The notes beneath the pieces were generated by a model, which had not been told where the DNA came from, ran no database searches, and worked only from the letters and a program-made list of their open reading frames with translations. Source: Rhizobium sp. Q54 (GTDB taxonomy: Bacteria > Pseudomonadota > Alphaproteobacteria > Rhizobiales > Xanthobacteraceae). Taken from it: a DNA stretch of 39,938 bases. Positions 34,085 to 39,938 of the stretch are shown one piece after another. Every line of letters begins with the position of its first letter. Position 1 is the first letter of the stretch. The translations under genes were made by a program, and so were the position numbers. Location: assembly GCA_945870035.1 (NCBI GenBank), contig CAMBQQ010000031.1, positions 1-39,938 of the forward strand, given 5' to 3'.

Positions 34085-34188
34085 CTGTCATTCCGGGCGC
34101 GCGAAAGCGCGAGCCCGGAATCCAGATACTGGCGCTGAAATTTTCCCTCTGGATTCCGGGTCCGGCCTTCGGCCGTCCCGGAATGACG
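34085..34188. repeat. Palindromic repeat, CCCGGAATCC type
   Basis: GTCATTCCGGG at the left pairs with CCCGGAATGAC at the right; CCCGGAATCCAGA and TCTGGATTCCGGG form a second nested pair. It lies between lemA and htpX, and the bases at its right edge contribute to the htpX ribosome site (GGAAG 34188-34192). Confidence 0.93.
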
Positions 34189-34198
34189 GAAGAATACG

Positions 34199-35326
34199 AT
34201 GGCCGCCTATGGTCTCTACACCCATATCCAGTCGAACAAACGCCGCTCGGTCGCGCTGCTGATCGGCCTTTTCTTCCTGGTCTATGTTCTGGTGTTTGCC
34301 GGCGCGCTGCTCGCCGAAACCTTGAGTGTCGGCGACGCGCCGCTCGATTATCTCATTCAGGCGGCACTCTACGACTTCGCCATGGCGGCGCCGTTTGCCA
34401 CCATCGGCACCATTCTGTGGGTGCTGATCGCCTACAAATTCCACCAGAAAATGATCGACGCCATTACCGGCTCAAGCCCGGTCACTCGCGAAGAAGAGCC
34501 GCGGCCTTACAATCTGCTGGAAAATCTGTGCATCTCACGCGGCATCGCCATGCCGAAGCTGCGCATCGCCGACGATAACGCGCTCAACGCCTTCGCCACC
34601 GGCCTCAACGACAAGCAATATTCCATCACTGTAACGCGCGGCCTGATCGGTGCGCTCGACGACCAGGAAATCGAAGCTGTGCTCGGCCACGAACTGACGC
34701 ATATCCGCAACGGCGACGTGCGCTTGCTGGTGATCGCGGTGGTCATCGCCGGCGTGATCTCCTTCTTCGGCGAGATGGTGTTCCGCATCTTTTTCCAGAA
34801 CGCCTTTTACGGCCGGCGCTCTAGCAGTAGCAGCAATGACAAGAAAGGCGGCGGCGCCTTTATCGCGATTGCCATTGCCATCGCATTGATCGTGGTCGCA
34901 TGGATTTTGTCGATCGTCATCCGCTTCGCGCTGTCGCGCTCACGCGAATACCTCGCCGATTCCGGCGCGGTCGAGCTGACCAAGAACCCGGATGCCATGA
35001 TCTCGGCGCTGCGCAAGATCGAGAACCGCGGCGAGCTGGCGGCCGCCAATTCCGCGGTGATGGAAATGTGCATCGACAATCCGCGCTCGGGATTTGCCGA
35101 TATTTTCGCCACGCATCCGTCGGTGGACAAGCGCGTCGCGGCCTTGGTGCAATTCGCCGGCGGCCGCGATCCGGGGCCGCTTTCAATTGAGGGGCCGCAA
35201 GAAACAGGGCAACTCGGGCCACCGCCGGAAGGCCCTTGGAGCGATCCTCCGCAAAATAATGCTCAACAGGACAGCGGCAAGCCATTTTTGCCGGGAAGCG
35301 AAGGCCCTTGGGGACCGCGGCAATAA
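34199..35326 (+). CDS. htpX: HtpX-like M48 membrane metalloprotease
   Basis: The 375-aa inner-membrane zinc protease has two N-terminal helices (about 19-40, 63-80), the zinc motif HELTH at 164-168 and a further helix pair at 176-195 and 220-243. The third ligand is expected in SREYLADSGAVEL. A Pro/Gly-rich tail (315-375) is longer than E. coli HtpX. It is in operon with lemA, separated only by a palindromic repeat. It should degrade misfolded membrane proteins. The family's exact name is uncertain: M48 proteins beside LemA are often a separate branch. Confidence 0.85.
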   Translation: MAAYGLYTHIQSNKRRSVALLIGLFFLVYVLVFAGALLAETLSVGDAPLDYLIQAALYDFAMAAPFATIGTILWVLIAYKFHQKMIDAITGSSPVTREEEPRPYNLLENLCISRGIAMPKLRIADDNALNAFATGLNDKQYSITVTRGLIGALDDQEIEAVLGHELTHIRNGDVRLLVIAVVIAGVISFFGEMVFRIFFQNAFYGRRSSSSSNDKKGGGAFIAIAIAIALIVVAWILSIVIRFALSRSREYLADSGAVELTKNPDAMISALRKIENRGELAAANSAVMEMCIDNPRSGFADIFATHPSVDKRVAALVQFAGGRDPGPLSIEGPQETGQLGPPPEGPWSDPPQNNAQQDSGKPFLPGSEGPWGPRQ

Positions 35327-35362
35327 CCAGGCGCTGCATACTCCGCTTTCGCGCGGTCGTGA

Positions 35363-35911
35363 CTAATGCCCCTCGAAACTCATCAACGTCCGCACCGGCA
35401 CATCCATTGCCCGCAACTTCGCGGCGCCGCCAAGTTCAGGCAAATCGATGACGAAGCACGCCGCCAAAACTTCGGCGCCGACCTGACGCAACAGCTTGAC
35501 CGCGCCTTCCGCGGTGCCGCCGGTCGCGATCAGGTCGTCGACCAGAACGACGCGATCGCCTCGCTTCACCGCGTCGACATGCATCTCCATTTCGTCGGTG
35601 CCGTATTCCAGCGCGTAAGCCATCCGCACCGTCTGGTGCGGCAGCTTGCCCTTCTTGCGGATCGGAATGAAACCGGCCGACACCTGGTGCGCCACCGCTC
35701 CGCCTAGGATAAAGCCGCGCGCCTCGATGCCGGCGACCTTGTCGATCTTCATGCCGGCCCAGGGCTGCACCAGTTCGTCAACCGCACGGCGAAACGCGCG
35801 CGCATCGCCAAGCAGCGTCGTGATATCGCGGAACATGATGCCGGGTTTGGGATAATCCGGGATCGAGCGGATCGCGGCACGCAGATCGAGTTCGTTTACA
35901 GGCGGCGTCAT
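35363..35911 (-). CDS. apt: Adenine phosphoribosyltransferase
   Basis: The 182-aa enzyme turns adenine and PRPP into AMP. The PRPP-binding loop [14 protein letters not shown] is at 121-134; [15 protein letters not shown] and [11 protein letters not shown] are typical of Apt. The ATG overlaps the mtnP stop by one base (TGATG), so they are coupled: MtnP releases adenine and Apt salvages it. It converges with htpX across 36 bp. Confidence 0.96.
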   Translation of the reverse strand: MTPPVNELDLRAAIRSIPDYPKPGIMFRDITTLLGDARAFRRAVDELVQPWAGMKIDKVAGIEARGFILGGAVAHQVSAGFIPIRKKGKLPHQTVRMAYALEYGTDEMEMHVDAVKRGDRVVLVDDLIATGGTAEGAVKLLRQVGAEVLAACFVIDLPELGGAAKLRAMDVPVRTLMSFEGH

Positions 35912-36792
35912 CAGTTCTGTCCCTTCAGCACCCTGCCCGCCACTGCGTCGAGTTTCTTGAGAAGTTCAGGATCGCGCGCTTCCGGCGCCGTGATCAAGGC
36001 GGTGTCGAGCGCGCGGTCGGAGCCGATCGGACAGCGCTCGTGCTCGCGCGAAAAATCGCGCGCCAGCCGCGCCACCAATGTCTGCGCCCGTGCCGCGTTT
36101 TCCATCAGCACCTTGATGATGTCCTGCACGGTGACGGCGTCATGGTCGGGATGCCAGCAATCGAAGTCTGTCACCATGGCCACCGTGGCGTAGCAAATCT
36201 CGGCCTCGCGGGCGAGCTTGGCCTCCGGCATGTTGGTCATGCCGATCACCGAATAGCCGAGCGTTTTGTAGGTCATGCTCTCGGCATAGGTGGAAAACTG
36301 CGGCCCCTCCATGCAGACATAGGTGCCGCCGCGCACCGCCTTGATGCCTTCTTTGTCGGCCGCCTCACCGATCCGTTGGCTCAAGCGCGGCGACACCGGA
36401 TGCGCCATCGACACATGCGCCACCAGGCCCTTGCCGAAAAACGAACTCTCCCGCTTGTGGGTACGATCGACAAACTGATCGACGAGGACGAAAGTGCCCG
36501 GCGGCATCTCCTCCTTGAACGAGCCGCAGGCCGACAGCGAAACCAGGTCGGTGACGCCGGCGCGCTTCAGCACGTCGATATTGGCGCGGTAATTGATGTC
36601 GGACGGCGACAGCCTGTGGCCCTTGTCGTGGCGCGGCAGGAAGACGACCGGCAGGCCATCGATGTCGCCGATGCGCAGGGCGCCGGACGGCTCACCCCAA
36701 GGGCTGGCGATGCGCTCCTCGCGCACGTTTTGCAGGCCGGGCAGATCGTACACGCCCGAGCCGCCGATGATGCCGAGAACTGCCTTCGTCAT
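35911..36792 (-). CDS. mtnP: S-methyl-5'-thioadenosine phosphorylase
   Basis: The 293-aa enzyme splits methylthioadenosine, the by-product of polyamine and other pathways, into adenine and methylthioribose-1-phosphate. [13 protein letters not shown] at the start, [22 protein letters not shown] (about 55-76, phosphate site) and [13 protein letters not shown] with [19 protein letters not shown] are family blocks. ATG 36792 has GAGG 9 bases upstream; a GTG two codons earlier is possible. It is followed by apt. Confidence 0.95.
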   Translation of the reverse strand: MTKAVLGIIGGSGVYDLPGLQNVREERIASPWGEPSGALRIGDIDGLPVVFLPRHDKGHRLSPSDINYRANIDVLKRAGVTDLVSLSACGSFKEEMPPGTFVLVDQFVDRTHKRESSFFGKGLVAHVSMAHPVSPRLSQRIGEAADKEGIKAVRGGTYVCMEGPQFSTYAESMTYKTLGYSVIGMTNMPEAKLAREAEICYATVAMVTDFDCWHPDHDAVTVQDIIKVLMENAARAQTLVARLARDFSREHERCPIGSDRALDTALITAPEARDPELLKKLDAVAGRVLKGQN

Positions 36793-36809
36793 AGCCACCT
36801 CGTCGTCCG

Positions 36810-36841
36810 CCCCAAAAACGAAAGGGCCCCATTCGGGGCCC
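36810..36841 (-). terminator. Intrinsic terminator of the petABC operon
   Basis: Minus strand: GGGCCCC, loop GAAT, GGGGCCC, then TTTCGTTTTT. It lies 27 bp after the petC stop. Confidence 0.88.
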
Positions 36842-36868
36842 TCGCGTCAAGAGATGTCGAATGCCGTT

Positions 36869-37696
36869 TTAGTGAACCGCCGACCACACCTTCTTCTTGG
36901 TGAAGTACAGCAGGCCTGTCAGCACGAGCAGGAAGATCATGACCTGGAAGCCGATGCGCTTGCGCTGCACCAGGTGCGGCTCGGCCGCCCACATCATGAA
37001 CGCCGTCACGTCCTTGGCATACTGCGCGATGGTCTGCGGCGCGCCATCGTCATAAGTCACCTGACCGTCGCTCAGCGGCGGCGGCATGGCGATGACATGG
37101 CCGGGGAAATATTCGTTGTAGTTGCCGCCCTCAGGCATAACGAAGCCCTTCGGCGGATCCTTGTAGCCGAGCAGCAGGGCGTTAATGTAATCCGGGCCCT
37201 GCTCCTGATACTGCGTGAAGATATCGATCACGAACCACGGAAAGCCGCGCTCATAAGTGCGGGCCTTGGCCAGCGTCGAAAAGTCCGGCGGCGCGACGCC
37301 GCCATTGGCGGCCGCGGCGGCGCGATCATTGGCGAACGGTGCCGGGAAGGCGTCGGCGGGACGGCCGTTACGCTCGATCGCTTCGCCCTTGTCGTCGAGA
37401 TCCTTGATCTTGTACTCGGCCGCGACAGCCGCCGCCTGCGCCTCGGAGAAACCCGGGCCGCCGGCTTCCGCAAGATTGCGGAACGAGACCAGGCTCATCG
37501 AATGACAGGACGCGCAGACTTCCTTGTAAACCTTGAAGCCGCGCTGCAACTGGCCCTGGTCGAACTTGCCGAACGGACCGGCGAACGACCACTTTTGGGC
37601 CGGCGGGACCGGCGCGCCTTCCGCAGCGTGGGCGGCGCCGGCGGCGCCGAGCGAGGCGGCCAGCGTGAGAGCGATGAGGATACGTTGCGTCGTCAT
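36869..37696 (-). CDS. petC: Ubiquinol-cytochrome c reductase, cytochrome c1
   Basis: The 275-aa haem subunit of the bc1 complex has a signal peptide (MTTQRILIALTLAASLGAAGAAHA), haem-binding CASCH at 61-65, the axial Met in VIAMPPPL (about 205) and a C-terminal anchor helix (VMIFLLVLTGLLYFT). ATG 37696 has GGGAGAAC upstream. It starts 14 bp after the cytochrome b stop and is in another frame, so b and c1 are separate proteins here, unlike the fused FbcH of Bradyrhizobium. Confidence 0.96.
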   Translation of the reverse strand: MTTQRILIALTLAASLGAAGAAHAAEGAPVPPAQKWSFAGPFGKFDQGQLQRGFKVYKEVCASCHSMSLVSFRNLAEAGGPGFSEAQAAAVAAEYKIKDLDDKGEAIERNGRPADAFPAPFANDRAAAAANGGVAPPDFSTLAKARTYERGFPWFVIDIFTQYQEQGPDYINALLLGYKDPPKGFVMPEGGNYNEYFPGHVIAMPPPLSDGQVTYDDGAPQTIAQYAKDVTAFMMWAAEPHLVQRKRIGFQVMIFLLVLTGLLYFTKKKVWSAVH

Positions 37697-37710
37697 GATT
37701 GTTCTCCCGC

Positions 37711-38937
37711 TCACGCTTTCGAGCCCAAAACCGATTCCGAAATCGAATTCGGCAACGGCCTGGTCTTCTCGAATATGCCGAGCAGCGGCAAGACGACGAT
37801 GAAGTGCGCGAAGTAGTAGATGGTCAGGATGCGCGACAGCACGACATAGATGCCTTCCGCGGGCTTGGCGCCAAGCCAGCCGAGGCCGATGCAAACCGCG
37901 AAGAACAGCCAGAAGAACTGCTTGTACAGCGGGCGATAGCGCGCCGACTTGACCTTCGAGGTGTCGAGCCACGGCAGGAACGCCAAGATGGCGATCGAGC
38001 CAAACATCGCGAGCACGCCGAGCAACTTGTCCGGAACCGCGCGCAGGATCGCGTAGAACGGCAGGTAATACCACTCCGGCACGATGTGCGCCGGCGTCAC
38101 GGCCGGGTTGGCGACGATGTAGTTGTCGGCGTGGCCGAGATAGTTCGGCATATAGAACACGAACCAGGCGAACAGGAGACAGAACGCGACCATCATGAAG
38201 CTGTCTTTGGCGGTCGCATAGGGCGTGAACGGCACGGTGTCGCGCTCGGACTTCGGCTCGATGCCGGCCGGATTGTTCTGGCCCGACACATGCAGCGCCC
38301 AGACGTGAAGGATCACGACGCCGGCGATGACGAAGGGCAACAGGTAGTGCAGCGAGTAGAAGCGGTTGAGCGTCGGATTGCCGACGGCGTAGCCGCCCCA
38401 CAGCCAGGTGACGACGGTTTCGCCGACGCCGGGAATGGCCGAGAAGAAGTTGGTGATGACGGTGGCGCCCCAGAAGCTCATCTGGCCCCACGGCAGCGTG
38501 TAGCCGAGGAAGCCAGTCGCCATCATCAGGAGATAGATGATGACGCCGAGGATCCAGAGCACCTCGCGCGGCTCCTTGTAGGAGCCGTAATACATGCCGC
38601 GATAGATATGGATGTAGACGGCGATGAAGAACATCGACGCGCCGTTGGAGTGCAGGTAGCGCAGCAGCCAGCCGTAATTGACGTCGCGCATGATCGTCTC
38701 GACCGACTTGAAGGCGAGATCGACGTGCGGCGTGTAGTGCATCGCCAGCACGATGCCGGTGATGATCTGAACGCCCAGCATGAACGACAGGATGCCGCCG
38801 AAGGTCCACCAGTAATTGAGATTACGGGGCGTCGGGTAAGCGACGAAGGACGAATGAATGAGGCCGCCGATCGGCAGCCGCTTTTCAAACCACTGCCCAA
38901 TTTTGCTTTGCGGCTGGTAGGTCGAGTTTCCGTGCAT
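37711..38937 (-). CDS. petB: Ubiquinol-cytochrome c reductase, cytochrome b
   Basis: The 408-aa membrane core of the bc1 complex has eight helices, two pairs of haem His (in [21 protein letters not shown] and [46 protein letters not shown]) and the quinol-site PEWY (about 275). It has the [19 protein letters not shown] block. ATG 38937 is 29 bp after the Rieske stop, and AAGGT is upstream. Middle gene of the operon. Confidence 0.97.
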   Translation of the reverse strand: MHGNSTYQPQSKIGQWFEKRLPIGGLIHSSFVAYPTPRNLNYWWTFGGILSFMLGVQIITGIVLAMHYTPHVDLAFKSVETIMRDVNYGWLLRYLHSNGASMFFIAVYIHIYRGMYYGSYKEPREVLWILGVIIYLLMMATGFLGYTLPWGQMSFWGATVITNFFSAIPGVGETVVTWLWGGYAVGNPTLNRFYSLHYLLPFVIAGVVILHVWALHVSGQNNPAGIEPKSERDTVPFTPYATAKDSFMMVAFCLLFAWFVFYMPNYLGHADNYIVANPAVTPAHIVPEWYYLPFYAILRAVPDKLLGVLAMFGSIAILAFLPWLDTSKVKSARYRPLYKQFFWLFFAVCIGLGWLGAKPAEGIYVVLSRILTIYYFAHFIVVLPLLGIFEKTRPLPNSISESVLGSKA

Positions 38938-38966
38938 GGTCGTACCTTGAATGCGACGTTTTTCGG

Positions 38967-39494
38967 TCAGCCGATCTGAACCTTGGTATCGGAGACGAAT
39001 TTATACGGCGGCAGGAGCAGGTTCTTCGGCGCCGGACCTTTGCGGATACGGCCGGCGGTGTCGTAGGCCGAACCATGACACGGGCAGAACCAGCCATCGT
39101 ATTCGCCCTGCTTGGCGAGCGGAATACAGCCGAGATGGGTGCAGATGCCGATGACGACGAGCCACTGCTCGTGGCCGGCCTTGACGCGGGCCGAGTCGGG
39201 CTCCGGGTCCGGCAGGGTCGAGAGCTGCACGTTCTTGGCGGCATCGATCTCCTTCTTGGAGCGATGCGAGATGAAAACGGGCTTGGAGCGCCAGAACACC
39301 TTGATGATCTGACCTTCCGCGATCGGGGCCAGATCGACTTCGATCGGCGCGCCGGCGGCAATGGTCGAGGCATCCGGGTTCATTTGGGCGATCAGCGGCA
39401 CCAATACGGCAGCGCCGCCAACAGCGGCGACGGCGCCGGTGGCGATGTAAAGGAAATCGCGGCGCGTGTGCTCCGCAGAAGACACGGTCGTCAC
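38967..39494 (-). CDS. petA: Ubiquinol-cytochrome c reductase, Rieske iron-sulfur subunit
   Basis: The 175-aa protein has a Tat signal/anchor ([20 protein letters not shown], 10-29) and the [2Fe-2S] motifs CTHLGC (118-123) and CPCHGS (137-142). The start is GTG 39494, chosen because GGGGGAGAGGA lies 11 bases upstream and the next start would cut the signal. First gene of petABC; complete complex with the two genes after it. Divergent from the trmL fragment. Confidence 0.96.
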   Translation of the reverse strand: MTTVSSAEHTRRDFLYIATGAVAAVGGAAVLVPLIAQMNPDASTIAAGAPIEVDLAPIAEGQIIKVFWRSKPVFISHRSKKEIDAAKNVQLSTLPDPEPDSARVKAGHEQWLVVIGICTHLGCIPLAKQGEYDGWFCPCHGSAYDTAGRIRKGPAPKNLLLPPYKFVSDTKVQIG

Positions 39495-39749
39495 GTCTGA
39501 ATCCTCTCCCCCGGCTGGCTTAGATCGACCGCCCACGGCTGAAACCGGGGATATTATCCCGCGGCGCGGGGCGGACCGGACACGGCAACCCTTAAAGAAG
39601 GCAGGATTGCGTTTTCGGTGGGTTCTATTGGCACCCTTGCGGTGCGAGTGCAAGCCCGCTATCGCGCCGCACACCGCCCGGTGCATAAATCATTCGTCTA
39701 GAACAGTTTAGCCCGCCTCCTGTAGCAATTCCATTTTGGCCAAACGACG

Positions 39750-39812
39750 ATGCGGATCGCCCTTTATGAACCCGATATTCCCCAGAATACTGGAGGGCAC
39801 CTCGAACAATAG
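39750..39812 (+). pseudogene. trmL: 5' fragment of trmL, cut by the terminal repeat
   Basis: ATG 39750 begins MRIALYEPDIPQNTG, the N-terminus of the SPOUT-family tRNA (cytidine/uridine-34)-2'-O-methyltransferase. After codon 14 the family should continue NTGTILRL..., but the reading frame enters the terminal repeat (junction 39793/39794) and stops at TAG 39810-39812 after six more residues or so. Either the gene is truly interrupted by an element or the assembly joins here. trmL next to petA is a known neighbourhood in the class, which supports the identification. Confidence 0.8.
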
Positions 39813-39937
39813 CGTTTTTGCTGCGTGATCGTTAGCCCGCGCGGATCGGCGGGCAATTGGCAGATGATCTGACGCCGGTGCGGCTCCGCCGTATGCACCC
39901 GGCGTCCTGTTGAGGGTGGCACAAGCTGCCTTTTCCC
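39794..39937. repeat. Right copy of 144-bp terminal inverted repeat (element end)
   Basis: Exact inverse of 1-144, read outward as AGGGCACCTCGAACAATAGC and so on. It starts within codon 15 of trmL. The same side of the element faces into the window at both ends. Confidence 0.9.
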
Positions 39938-39938
39938 T

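Noticed and set aside
36869..38809. 646-aa frame suggesting a fused cytochrome b/c1
   Set aside because: The first 370 residues are an off-frame reading of cytochrome b (Arg/His-rich, no helices). The true b protein is in another frame and has its own stop at 37711.
37699..38979. 426-aa plus-strand frame over petB
   Set aside because: Antisense to cytochrome b; highly charged composition with no recognisable domain.

Overview
The window reads as ordinary chromosomal core of a high-GC alphaproteobacterium, most likely Hyphomicrobiales (Xanthobacteraceae/Nitrobacteraceae-like). The evidence is a CcrM-type GANTC methylase, a perfect GTTC-N7-GTTC LexA box, a petABC operon, the mutY / DciA / dsbA-like / smc neighbourhood, and intergenic palindromic repeats of kinds common in Rhizobiales. 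I see no rRNA, tRNA, prophage, integrase, CRISPR or intact transposase gene. About 39 genes are called, plus one gene fragment.

Left (1-8.7 kb): a polyprenyl-phosphate-type glycosyltransferase, a long-chain polyprenyl diphosphate synthase, a small secreted protein, ispE, an exported TPR protein, ETF-ubiquinone oxidoreductase, a family-4-type uracil-DNA glycosylase and a small EamA membrane protein. The theme is isoprenoid and quinone supply and electron entry to the quinone pool. Middle (8.8-19.3 kb): cyanide-insensitive-type quinol oxidase cydAB, a large PMT/GT39-like membrane protein, rnhB, a VOC protein overlapping an apparently SOS-controlled radical SAM protein, a small glycosyltransferase, a MarR-GNAT fusion, moaB and a zinc metallopeptidase. 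Then (19.4-28.6 kb): ccrM with a structured leader, a HigBA/RelE-type toxin-antitoxin pair, a three-gene overlapping operon (aminotransferase, unknown protein, cinA C-terminal domain), RidA, a DUF892 stress protein, an SMP-30 protein, mutY, dciA and a DsbA-like protein. Right (28.9-39.9 kb): smc, an exported hydrolase, a possible small RNA, lemA-htpX, mtnP-apt and petABC, ending in the first codons of trmL.

Two things stand out. First, the window is bounded by a 144-bp inverted repeat: the same structured sequence lies at both ends, cutting trmL after about 14 codons on the right and supplying the last base of the glycosyltransferase stop codon on the left. This fits one end of an unidentified multicopy element, in two copies, at which the contig stops. 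Second, at least eleven dispersed palindromic elements of four kinds are present. Two of the same kind lie in frame inside the N-terminal regions of DNA-repair genes (uracil-DNA glycosylase and mutY), and others abut start codons. Regulatory signals worth checking include two GAGTC sites and strong hairpins around the ccrM start, a LexA box in front of the radical SAM gene, and a C-rich-loop RNA candidate before lemA.
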